A DNA stretch of 64,000 bases, from assembly GCA_035582835.1 (NCBI GenBank), contig JAYKAV010002977.1, positions 3,192,759 to 3,256,758 of the forward strand. The letters are read 5' to 3'. Below the pieces are notes generated by a model. It worked only from the letters and a program-made list of their open reading frames with translations, was not told the origin of the DNA and made no database searches. Shown in pieces: positions 45,766-57,000 of the stretch; the stretch's first letter is position 1, and each line of letters opens with the position of its first letter. This stretch comes from Phoebastria nigripes (taxonomy: Eukaryota; Chordata; Aves; Procellariiformes; Diomedeidae). Position numbers and translations under genes: made by a program.

Positions 45766-48700
45766 TGGCTTAAGTGGTTTGTTTTGGGCACATAAATCAC
45801 TTCTCATCTTTTTGAGCCCTGGGGGACAGTTTTTGCAGGCTGTTTTTTTTTTTTTTTCTTGTCTATGCACCATGGCCTGATCTTTCTTCCTTCGGAGTGG
45901 AAGTGTTTCTTTAAAAGTGTAGTGGGTAATTTTTGTGCCCTCCAGCATGGGTGTGGCTTGCAATATGTGTATGTTTGTGTTGAGTAGTACAGGGAGTAAT
46001 AATTTATAGTGCAAGTATTCAAGCCAAGTAGCAAGGGGGGAGGTCAGATGGAATACAGAAGATCCTTCTTAGGCTCAGATTTTTCCACTTTCTTTACCTG
46101 CAAGTGTTGCTGTTTATAATGTGACATGACTGCAAAGTCACAGCAACAAGCATTTCTACCTACCAATACCACAGGCAAATCATGGCATTAACAGAGCTTA
46201 GACTGTAGCTTGAAGATAGCAGCACATAAAGCATCATTTGTTGTTGTAGTTCTTTAGTAAGTCTTTTCCCAAGCAAGCATTAACTAGCACAGCTCTTACC
46301 CTGTTCACAGGCCTGGAACCAAGCTTACTCTATGTCAGGGACTGGCCAGCATTTTGCTCAGTGTTACTCAATTCAAGGAGCAGAGTGACTGTATGTTGTG
46401 GTTAGGAAAGGGAGAAGTAATAGGCCTCTCTCCAAAGAACACCCAGCCAAGTTGGGGGGGTTCTTTTTTGATCAGACAGTTGAGGACAAAAAGAAACTGG
46501 GGAGAGGCATGAGGAAGCAGGGGTGATAGGCCAAAGAGGTAATGCCCTGCTTTTTCTCTAAAAGTAGAGCTGGGTAGAATGTGAAGATGAAGGCTGAATA
46601 CCTTAAGGGGAAAGGGAGAGAACATGAAATGCATCTGCCTAAGACTGTGATTGAAACGGTTCAGTCAGTTGTCATGTGCAACTCTGTCAAGGACAGGGTT
46701 GTCTTGGGCCCTGCAGAACTGAGTTTACCCCACGAACTTCAGTATTTCCCTTGGAGAAAAAGGGCTAATGTATCTAGTTCTCAAGTCCCACTGGGGTCAG
46801 AGCATGGCTTCATTTTGCAGCTAAGGCTGAGCTAATGGCAGTCTGGGCCAAAGGGGAGCCATCCTGATCTTGTCCTCCTTCTTCTTCCAGGCTGGGAGTT
46901 CCTTCCACTTTCCCGATGCCAGCACTGGCTCTTGCCTGGTCCAGCAGTGACCCAGTTCAGAAAGCTAACTTGCAGAAAGTTCACCCTCCAAAAGCAGGAA
47001 TGCTGTACAAAGAAGGAGACAGGAAGGCACACCTGGAAGGGANGTGAAGTGGGGCTGCTCTTTTCAGTAGGTGCTAACTGTAACACTAGCATAGGTATGA
47101 GAGGAAACTGCACTCAGGATTCATTGCACCAAACTGCTGCTTTCCAGTTACGCTCTCCTGAAAAGGTGAATACTTCCCTGCTGCTTCAGCGAGCTGAAAT
47201 AGCTCAACAAGGTGTCAAACAAGGGCCTGCAATGGAGCAGGCGAACAGTCACCTGTGGACAGCAGGGATTAGCTCAACTATTTTGTTAAACCTTAGCTCC
47301 AGCATTGTTACTTCGGAATTAAGGAGATAGACTGCCAGAGGGAAATGTTCTTTCTGCCGTAGTCACTTACCTGCTTCATTTGGCACTTGTCTCACAGACA
47401 GAAGTATTGCTTCTCACATGGGTAGCAGTAATTTTTTTATTGGCTTTCGTCCTGAACCACAGGAGCAAGCTGAGGCCTGGCCCAGGGCCCTGTCACTGAA
47501 GTGGAAGGAAGAAACATGAATATTTACAAATGAGACTGAAATATCTTTATCTTTGAAGCATTCTACAAGAGGTTGATGATGATGATGATGATGGGAATTT
47601 TCAGGAATTGGGTCCTGCTTTAGAATTTATAGTGTGGTATCTCAGAGAAGACTTCATCCTGCGAGGAGTAAAATAAGACTGTGGCATTGGGACAGAGGCT
47701 TTCCTTAAAGAGATCCTACCCAAAATAGCATGGAGATAACACATCCTTCTTTGTATATAGCAAAGGCTATGGCCCAAGACCAACAGGTGTGCAACTTGAG
47801 AGAGATTTGCTTGGGATAATTGGTTTCCTGTATCACCCTCGGGAATTTCAGTTGCATCAGTTTTACTTATTCTGTCCAAATGCAGTGAGTGCAGCCGATC
47901 CCGATTCATTATCATAAGCTTAGAGACTCTTAGAGAGAATGTATTCCTGCTCTTCTCATCTATCTGATGAGTGGAAACATTGCATTTGCTTGGGACTTCA
48001 ATCAAAACGCAGGTAGGATTCTTCTAAAATTACCCAATGGAGTTAACGTGCAGTTAGATCGGTGTAATTAAGTCCAAAGTCAGGCCCTGTTGTGCTAGCT
48101 TGAACACCTGAGGAGACTTCACCATGACCTGCGGCGAAGATCATACAGGGTCAGATCCTGAGGGGCTGGGGCTGTGGTCTGCATATTATCCCTAGATGAA
48201 AGCCAGAGGGAGATCAAGCAGTCTTGGTACATCACTGGGAACAAAGTTTGAGAAAGCACAATTATTTCAAAAGGCAAATGGTATGAGTGAGAGAAGGTGT
48301 CGGAAGGAAAGGATAAATGCAGAAAATTTGTTTTATAGAAGGAGGGTGTGGAGAGAAAANGTGGTGGGACAGAAAGTTTCTCTTAGTTAGAAGGGGATTG
48401 AGCAAAGACAAAATTGCTTCTTGAAGGTGCTTCAAAAGAACATACTGAGAAGATGCAGCGTGGCTGTAATGCCCTCCTCAACCAAAGAGCTTTTCTGAAT
48501 GCTGCCTTGTTATTTTTTTACTGCAAATGCAGTGTGTGTTTTACTATATATATAAGCAATCACACAAAGGTTTTCTTTATAGTCCCAGCTTCAGGTCGGT
48601 CTAGGATAATACTGTGATTTGTTTTACTCTTGGTTCAGCTGGAGACAGCAGCCAAATTGTGCTGGGGCCACAGTTTCTGCCTCAAGTATGATGATACAGT

Positions 48701-49399
48701 GGAAACTCAATTGGGAAACGGTGCAGATGCTGCTGTCGCTAGTGTAAGGCTTGGGAGGCTTTTAGAATGTACCACTATGGGTTCCTTAAACCCACAACCG
48801 TGTAATAAATGTTCCCATGTCATCCAAAAGACGTGCCTTGGAGACTCATCAGGCGGCTGAGGTAGGCAAAGCGTAACAGTGAAAGTAACTTAGAGAAGCG
48901 TCACTACGTGAGGCAGAGATTTCCTGCTCGCTGCTCGTGGGCTGTGTGGAGTTCCAATCACGGTTGCTCCCAGCACACCTCCTTCCTCCCACCTTACTGT
49001 CTCCTACCGTTGCCATGCAGAGAAACAAGCGGTTGTATAAATACGATGATTTTGTGGTTTCTGTCCTTTCTGATTTAGGAAGGCAGCAGTGGATGGTGTG
49101 TGATTCATTGCCTCGAGAAGGAGGGTTGGGGAGGAGTAAAGCGCATTATGTCTGAGCTGGGATCTGGGGGCAGTTTGGAGCGAGTGTTGGAGGCAGGCAA
49201 CTACGCGCAGCCGAGGTGGGAGGGGAGAGATTAAAAAAAGGGGGTGTATGGAGTGCTGGTAGAGGGAGGCTCTTTGGGGTTGGACTGTGAGCTAGATGCG
49301 AGGAGCGTGACCAGGAGCAGGATGGAGGAAGCCAAAATGCGTACCGGTGGGATGAGGGCTGCATGCATCAGCCCTGCTAGGAGCCATGGTGTGGGGGGT
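45766..49399. other. Intergenic interval between ABCC5 and RNPEPL1
   Basis: About 3.6 kb with no supported gene. It includes a T17-like tract near 45,842 and a (GAT)6 microsatellite at 47,575-47,592. Open frames here (for example minus 47,601-48,005) resemble no protein I know. Confidence 0.7.
47575..47592. repeat. (GAT)6 trinucleotide repeat
   Basis: Six perfect GAT units in intergenic DNA. Confidence 0.85.
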
Positions 49400-50101
49400 T
49401 TGGGGTTGTTTGTCTTGGAGCTGGGGCGGGGGAAGGTGAAAATGAGGCGTTCACGCTGCGCGGGGGAGGCAGAGCTGGCTGTGGGGCTGTGCGAGGGCAG
49501 GAGTGAACCGCGTGGGGCATTGCGGCCGTGCCAGTGGCCGTCCCCAAGGGCAGGAGCGGTGGGGATCGGCGTGTCCGGGCCAGGCAGCAGGGCTGGGAGG
49601 TGGTGGTGGTCTGGAGGGGGTGCTGGGCGTGGGGGGGAGCAGGAACGCTCCGTCTGTGCGTGTGCGCGCGCTCGCGTTTTACGCTGCCCCGTGAACCGGG
49701 GGGTGCGAGAGGGGCATGGATGGGTGGAACCACGGGTGTGCAGGGCTGCACGCGTGGGCCGGGGTGGGCGTGCGGTGTGGATGGCCACACGTGTGAACGC
49801 TGCCTGCGCGCCTGCCTGTGGGCGCGGGTGCGCGCTGTTTGTGTTGGAAGCGGTTTGCGCCTACGTGCGTGTCGGAGCCGCGCACGGTGCGTGCAGGGGG
49901 CACAGCCTGGGTACACGCGCGTGGGTGCAGAGGTGGGTGCGAGGCGCGTGCCCCGTACAGCCGTGCAGGGGGCGTGCTCGGGGGGAGGGGCGCGCTTGCG
50001 CAGGGACGCGCCTCTGAGAGGAGCGCACCTGCCCGCCGCCGTGCACGCCCCGGAGCTGGCGGCAGCGGCGGGCGCCCCCCGGTGCGCGCGCAGCCGGCGG
50101 C

Positions 50102-50115
50102 GGGCGGGGCGGGGC
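50102..50115 (+). promoter_or_regulatory. RNPEPL1: Overlapping GC boxes (Sp1-type) upstream of RNPEPL1
   Basis: GGGCGGGGCGGGGC holds two overlapping GC boxes about 220 bases upstream of the start codon. Further CCCCGCCC motifs lie at about 50,229 and 50,267. They are consistent with a CpG-island promoter. Confidence 0.5.
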
Positions 50116-50278
50116 TGCCCTCGAGCGCCCCCCGCCGTCCCGCGCGGCGCCGCCTGGCTGTTCCGGGCCGGGGCCCTGCGCTCCCTCGGCCGGTGCCGCG
50201 CGGGGCCTGCGCGGCCCTTTCCCCCCTCCCCGCCCCGGTCGCTCCGGCCGCCGGGGCCTCCCTCCTCCCCGCCCGCCC

Positions 50279-50293
50279 ATGGATTTCACATAG
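50279..50293 (+). promoter_or_regulatory. RNPEPL1: Minimal upstream ORF (Met-Asp-Phe-Thr-stop) in the RNPEPL1 leader
   Basis: An ATG at 50,279 is followed by three codons and TAG, ending 43 bases before the main ATG and in a different frame. If transcription starts upstream it lies in the 5'UTR and could modulate initiation. No transcript evidence is available. Confidence 0.35.
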
Positions 50294-50294
50294 C

Positions 50295-50333
50295 AGCCGC
50301 CGCCGCCTCCGCCGCCTCCTCCTCCGCCGCCGC
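50295..50333. repeat. GCC/TCC trinucleotide-rich tract directly before the RNPEPL1 start
   Basis: Interrupted (GCC)n with TCC units, ending just before the ATG at 50,337. Such tracts are typical of CpG-island 5'UTRs and prone to length change. Confidence 0.7.
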
Positions 50334-50336
50334 TCC

Positions 50337-51050
50337 ATGGCGGCTCCGGCTCCGCGGCCGCCCGGCCTGTGCTGCTGCCGCAAGGGGTCCGCGGCCGGGC
50401 CGGAGGCGCCGCCGGCCCCGCCGCCGCCTCCCGAGCCGCCGCCGGACGTGGCGTCGGCTTCCAGCTCGCAGCTCTTCAGCCTCCGCCACCTGCACCTGGG
50501 GCTGGAGCTGCGGCCCGAGGCGCGGGCGCTGGCGGGCTGCCTGGTGCTGGAGCTCTGCGCCCTGCGGCCGCAGCCCCGCGCCCTGGTGCTGGACGTCCAC
50601 CCGGCCCTCCACGTCCTCTCGGCCGCCTACCGCCGCGCCGCGGCGGGGGAAGCGCCCTGCTCCTTCGCCTTCTCGCCCGNNNNNNNNNNNNNNNNNNNNN
50701 NNNNNNNNNNNNNNNNNNNNNNNNNNNNNNNNNNNNNNNNNNNNNNNNNNNNNNNNNNNNNNNNNNNNNNNNNNNNNNNNNNNNNNNNNNNNNNNNNNNN
50801 NNNNNNNNNNNNNNNNNNNNNNNNNNNNNNNNNNNNNNNNNNNNNNNNNNNNNNNNNNNNNNNNNNNNNNNNNNNNNNNNNNNNNNNNNNNNNNNNNNNN
50901 NNGCCGCCCTGCGCCGCCTGCCCGCTCGGCTTCAGGGTGGACCCCTTCACCGACTACGGCTCGTCCCTCACCGTCTCCCTGCCCGCCGCCCTCCAGCCGC
51001 ACCAGCCCTTCCAGATCATCGTCCGCTACACCACGGCCGACGGCCCCGCC
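50337..51050 (+). CDS. RNPEPL1: RNPEPL1 coding exon 1 (with assembly gap)
   Basis: N-terminus [15 protein letters not shown], then a Pro-rich stretch and [20 protein letters not shown]. This is followed by [14 protein letters not shown] and, after the N run, [20 protein letters not shown] and [17 protein letters not shown], before GTGAGT. It ends in phase 0. The same frame continues on both sides of the gap. Confidence 0.9.
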
Positions 51051-54000
51051 GTGAGTACCGCGCTGCGGGGGGCGGCGGGGCCCGGGGAGGGGCGGTGGGG
51101 CAGAGGTGAGGAGATAAAATAGGAAACCGAGTCCCGGGGCAGCTGGCGGTGCCCTGCGGTGCCACCCGCGCCTTCCTCACATTTTTCCGCCTGCTGTAAT
51201 TGACCGTCGGGGAAGCGCCCTGGCCCCGCAGCAAAGGCAGCGGGGGCTATTTCACTGCCAGCCCCTCCTTTTGTGTCCCCGTCCCTTCGCTGCCTCTTCC
51301 CGCCTCGCCTGACAGCCGCCTGCCTGCTTGTCAGCAGCGTCTGTCCCCTGCCCGCAGGAGCGCTCGGCGGTGCCAGTCCCCTGCCTGCTGCCACCCAGCC
51401 CTGCGCGGTCCCACGCCGCGCTCAGCAGCGATGCTCNTACCGACCCAGCCGCCCTCCTTCCTTCCCCCATCGCCCTGGCCCCCAAGGCTATTCATCCCCG
51501 ATCACGACAGTCATTTTAAAGTCTTTCGTCCTTTAAGGGCGTTGCAGTTCTTGGCGAGGAGCGCAAAAATTTGAAAACTCCTGCTTCGACTGAATTCTTC
51601 GGGACAAGTTACGTAATCCGCAAATACAGGAGTTTCCCTGTGGGTTTTGCCAGGTGCTTACAAAATCAGGCCTTGCGTACCTAGGTTGACATTCCAATGA
51701 GCTGTGGTCAGGAGCTTTGAGAAGAGCAGGGGGAGATTCCACATACTCCTACAAGTTATCTGCTGGAAAAAGGATGAGAAATGGCCCAAAACACCCATTT
51801 CGATGTGGCCGTGAGAGGTGCTTCCTTGTCTGTGCGGATTAGTCTTCTTCAGTAGTGAGATGCTTTGTAAATTCTGTCACTTCTTTTCAACCCTCGGTAT
51901 TTAGAAGCACTTTGTTCCTGGTCTTTTAGGTGCTATCTGGCAGATCTTGTGTTTTTAAGAAGTTATGGTAGTGAAAATATAAAGTTATCGCTGGAACGTC
52001 AGTTCTTTTTGTTACTGTATAGTCTGTTCAGGTTGGGAATTCAACTCAAATGATTTTTATCATGTGGTTCATGAATCTTGTTTGCAAAAGGAGTGTTTTT
52101 TTGAGAGTCTTGCAACTTTGATGCCTCTGTCTTGCCTAATGGAATTAGCTCTCAGCCTGCTGGTTTGGTATTGCTGCTGCATTGGTCAAAACCAGTAAAT
52201 GTGTGGATCTATTTGACTATTACAGCTTATTTAACAAGAACAGGAATTGAACATACCGGTTTCGTGCAAAATAACCCGATAACTAGGCCTTTCCTTATGA
52301 AAGGAAAGTGTTGCTGAATAGAATGAGTTTGCTGGATCTTTTTCTGTCTGATTTTAATACTACACTGAAGCTCGCAAAAGTAACTTCGTCCTCAGAATGA
52401 CCTGGATAGTCTTAATACATTGGCTCACTCGGAATAGTGAGTTCTGCATGCAGATTTTTATTGACAGAAGTTTCCTTTTGTTATATGGTGACCTTTTAAC
52501 ATGCTGGTCCTTCCTGAAAAGTGCAGAAATGAGGTGAAATTCTGGCACTTTTAAAATTCAGATTCACTTGTAAGTGAGGATATTGTTCCTTTTCACCTCT
52601 GGAGCTCCTGGTTTTAATATTTCTTTGTACAATACTCTGCTGTAGTTTTTCTGCAGTGAAGAGGTACACGGGAGATGTCTTTCAGGGCCCGCGGTGTGTT
52701 CAGAAGATTCTGTTCTTTTTTTTTTTTTTTTTCAAGATTTTATGAAAAAAGCTGTTTCTTTTGTCCACGCTATACCTTGTTTATGGTAGGGAGGCTTTAA
52801 AGCTAATTTGGTGTTGCTGTGTGCTCTATAATCATTCTCAGTCTGGCTGAGCCATACTTCCCGAAGTACATAACATACTTTCCTCCTCTTGAACAAATTG
52901 TTTTATTTTAGGCTAGCCTGTGCTTTCTCCTGCGTTTTGCCAGCCCTGTTGCCAAAGGGGCAGACTGTCCTGCTGTGTGTATGGAGAAATGATCTCAGAT
53001 GTAATGGAATACCGATCTGAGACATGGCTTTAGAAATGATCTGAAAACCACTGGAAGGTGCAGGGCACTGATTGATGTGATGTTCATTTAGCCTCACCTT
53101 GCGTTAACATCTTGCCTCCTTGGCCCTGCACACAATCCAGCGTGAACGTTACATGTTTGAGGATGCTGGGAGTAGGGCATTTTTTCCATTCCCTCTGTTG
53201 TTTGTCTTGCTTCCCCTGGATCAGATGTGAGCTGGCTATTCTTCATCCTGTCTTTTGAAGTCTTTATTGTACCTTTAATGGCGTGTACTGCTTCAGCTGA
53301 AATGAAGCTACAAGGACTAGCGTCAAAAGATTATTGATGGTTACAGTGTCAGGGGCATGCACTGCCCTTTTCAAGTGATACTGAAAAGTAGAAGTAGGCG
53401 TGCTTACTGCCATAAATCGTGCCACGTTTCCTCGCTCACTATTGTAGATTTTGGCTGGCAAAATATTTGTCCTCGAGTAGCACCTGTTCTAGCCCTTCAT
53501 GTTCAGCACACTGAACTATTTTTTTTGGCTCCAAAGTAATTTCATGCTATCGTAGTGCTATCTGTTGTTGCTGTTTTTCAGCCTAGTGTTGCATTTTAAT
53601 AGGGATGAGTAACCCATGTGTGTATAAGGGTGAACTGGTTTATACTTGTGTCTAGTACATTCCCTCGCAGTCCCTTTTCTCTGCAGAAGTGAAGCGACTT
53701 TACAGTGTTAGTCCTCTCCCTTCTAAAAGATGCATTTTCTTTGGCCTTTCTCTGAATACAATCTTTTTAGGTCAGGGTTTATTTTCTATGGGACCCCTAG
53801 CATACTTGTGGGACCTATAATACAGTAAATTCACGTTACAGTGCAGCACAGACATGTTGGCAGTAAAATCAGCAGCAAAGATAGTAGTCTGTTTAAAATT
53901 GGAAGCCTGTTGCCTTGATATACTTGGTTTGAGCCATCTGGATATGTTATTCGACTGTCCCATTATTTCTCATGTGGAGGAAGGAGCCAAGATCTTTGGT

Positions 54001-57000
54001 TGGTTGATGGACATTGAGAGACAGCTGAGAGATTAAATCTGCCTTTCACAGAGCATTCCAGCTCCCTGTGCTGTTAGGAAACCATATGCTCGGTACATCA
54101 CCAATTCACTTCAGAAGCAAGACTGTCATAAACATTGTGTGTATCTCATGGTGTGGGCTGAAGGCACACACTGATCAGGTGTGTCACTGACAGTAGTCCT
54201 GCTCTTCCTCCCCTTCTTTTCCCTCACCCCTTACTTCTTGGTCCTACAAATACTCTTTCATAAGACTTTTTTTTTTTTTTCCCTCCTTCCCCAGGGAGAA
54301 AAATCTGCATCTGTCTCTTACCCACTGTGTCACGCCTCTGATTTGGCAGCGCACATGTTAACACCAGTGCTATTTTCTTTCCGTGACAACCTTAAACGCA
54401 AACCCTGCTCTGTGTTCTGGTATAAAAAATGATGGCATTTCCTCATCTTCAGGATTTAGCAAAAANGACAGCCCTTTTTGCAGTGCTGGAAAAAGTCCCC
54501 GTCGTTCTGTTAGATTTGTTCAGATTCCTCAGTCCTCCTAGAGTGACTTGCTGTCCAGGTGTGCCTTCCTCCTGTCACATCCTCTGCATCTCAGATGTGC
54601 GGTTTACTTTGTCATCAGATGGAGCAGCCTGTTGTTTGTCTAGAACAGAAGCTGTGACGTTGTAGCTCTTCTCGGGAGCTTCTTCAATAATGTAGGTAGA
54701 AACATGGAGAGATTTAAAATTGAAAGGGGCTTAGCTAGTTGCCTTTGTCATTTGCTGGATTTGGGTAAAAAATTCTAATCTAAGTCAATAAAAATGATAT
54801 TCTTGGCAGGTGCCTTATAAAGTGTGAGCTGCTTTGCAGTACGTGGGCAGGGGGAAACCTGGACTGCCCAAAGCCTCTGTTCAGCAGAGGAACTAAGCAG
54901 CAGTTTTTTACTTAAAATACTCCATAAGAACAGCTTTAATATGTGAAATATGAAAAACTAGATAAAAATGATGAGTGTTATAGCATTATGATGATGTCAT
55001 GTATATTTCCGAAGGGGAGCACAGGAGGAATTTGGATGTAGAGTAGATGATACGACCCCAAATACTGCTCTGTCCCTGTGTACTGCTCCGCCCCCAGCAG
55101 TACCCTGCTCCTTGCGCTCCTTTCTGGGATGCTGCTTATGCTCATTTTCCCCAGTCCGTAGTCCTGCCTCTGTCCGGCAGCATAGCCTGGTCTATTTATA
55201 TTACAGATCTATTTATATTGTTTCAGGCTAACTTTCATCATTGTTCCAAGTGCATCTGGAAAGAGAGACGGAGGCTTGCCATGTAGCTGCAGACATTAGG
55301 AAACAGGGGAAAAAAATACTTCATCCTCTGCAAATGTTTTTTCCCTCTTGGCTTGTGGGGCTGGTGCTTCATTTAACTTCAACCAAATGTCAAATAGAGG
55401 GGGGCTGGTTGAAAAGAAATTGTCCTTAATTTATGGAGTTTCTTGTAAACAAGAATCAACTTCTCAGTTCCCCTTTGCTTCCTGCTTATGTTTTCTTCCT
55501 GCNCTGGTCGGGGACAACTTCCCCTTATCTCGCTGCTCTAAAGACGTCGTCTGTCAACCCTTTTTCCTTCGTACTCTAGTGTTGCAACTTAGGTCTGGTG
55601 GTGTCTTATCTCTCTGTTTTCTTTGTTAGCCTTTTCTGTCTCTCAAAAAGCAAAGGAAACAGAACCCTTTGCAGGTGAGTCTCTTCAGCAGGGCCAACGA
55701 TACAGATTGTTAAGTCAGACTTTTTGTGATACGAGCCCAAAGCCACTGATCAGAGGAGTGTTTTTAAGTTGGCACTGGGGCAGATCTTTAAAAACTTAAT
55801 TTTTGAGCCTCCTTCCTGGATCATTAGAAAATTACTGCCCTGGATTAAAACATAGCTGTTGCATTTTTATGTGAATGTGTGTTCTGGGGGGAAGTTATTA
55901 GTTTCAAAGTGTGGGTTTTAATGAGACATTTATCTCCAAAGGCCTTCTGGAGCAGTTGTCTCCAGTTCCACAATGTCACATTGCAGAGAAGATATTCATT
56001 GCCATGAAATGCAGGTATCTGTGGAGTGGAAATCTGTAGCTATGTAGTGCACCTCAGCTGTGACCTGGGGATTTGGCCAGTCATATGCTGAAATGCAGCA
56101 CGTGGATTTGAATAGTCGCATAGCCTTAGCCCTCGTGGTGTAAGTGAGGCAAGGTTCATCAGAAGTCATGCTTTAAGCATGTTTCTGGCCCAACAGGCTT
56201 GAAACAGAAGAAGGTAATCTTAAAACCAATTTCAAGATAAGAATGCTGCTCTAAGATTAATTTTACTTCTAGATAAAGGTTTTTAATTTTGTAATGCCTC
56301 CCACCTAAAAAAAACCCCATTTGCCACTGGAGGCGTGAACCTCTGTATGAATAACTGAAAGTTGCTGACAGTGTGTTTCCTTTCCTTATTCACTGATCCC
56401 CAGGGGTGCTGCTGAAGTGGATGATTTGGGAGAGGAGCACACTGGCATCTGAGGAGAAGGGTCTAAAGGCAAGGGAAGAAGATAACACAGAANAACCTTA
56501 TAGGACAGAGGGAGAGAGAGAAAACTTTGACTTCCAGAACACAGAGAGGTTAACTAGGAGACAGAATTGTAATATGTCGTTAAAACCAGAGCAGACATAG
56601 TATCCAGGCTTCTCATCTGTAAGTATTTCATTGCTTTCTTTTGAGGACCAGAACTGAACTAGTGTCTGCACTAACTGCTATTCCTTGAATTCAGATTTAT
56701 TGGTTGCTTTGATCTAAGAATTCAGCAGACTCAGAAGTTTTATTCCCTGTGTTGACTGTTCCCAAGACTTCCAGTGGTTCCAACTTCATTGCAAGTTTCA
56801 CAATATTTGATATTTTCCCTAAAAGTTCAGCTCCAGAGTTCTAGGATTACAAGAAAATCCTTATTTAAAATTGTTCCTACACTTTAAAGTTGGAAGCAGG
56901 GAGCGTGTGAAAGCATAAACATTACATTTGAAACAGAAGAACCAAAAAGGCAAATAACTGCACTTTTTCATATTATTCTTAATCTGTTCTAATTATTTGC

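Larger units (their letters stand above)
49400..51450. promoter_or_regulatory. RNPEPL1: CpG island spanning the RNPEPL1 promoter and exon 1
   Basis: Base composition turns sharply G+C- and CpG-rich from about 49.4 kb and falls back near 51.45 kb. It encloses the first coding exon. Dense GC boxes and no TATA box near the start fit a housekeeping-type promoter. Transcription start sites cannot be placed from sequence alone. Confidence 0.88.

Noticed and set aside
47601..48005. Minus-strand open frame of 134 codons between the genes
   Set aside because: It resembles no family I know and has no supporting context.
49679..50383. Minus-strand frame of 234 codons in the CpG island
   Set aside because: Composition is Arg/Ala/Gly runs caused by GC bias. 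No domain or splice structure supports a divergent gene.
49528..51054. Long + strand frame of about 508 codons overlapping RNPEPL1 exon 1
   Set aside because: It is an open frame in GC-rich CpG-island sequence, is Arg/Pro/Ala-rich without any domain, and crosses the gap. The homologous frame is the one starting at 50,337.
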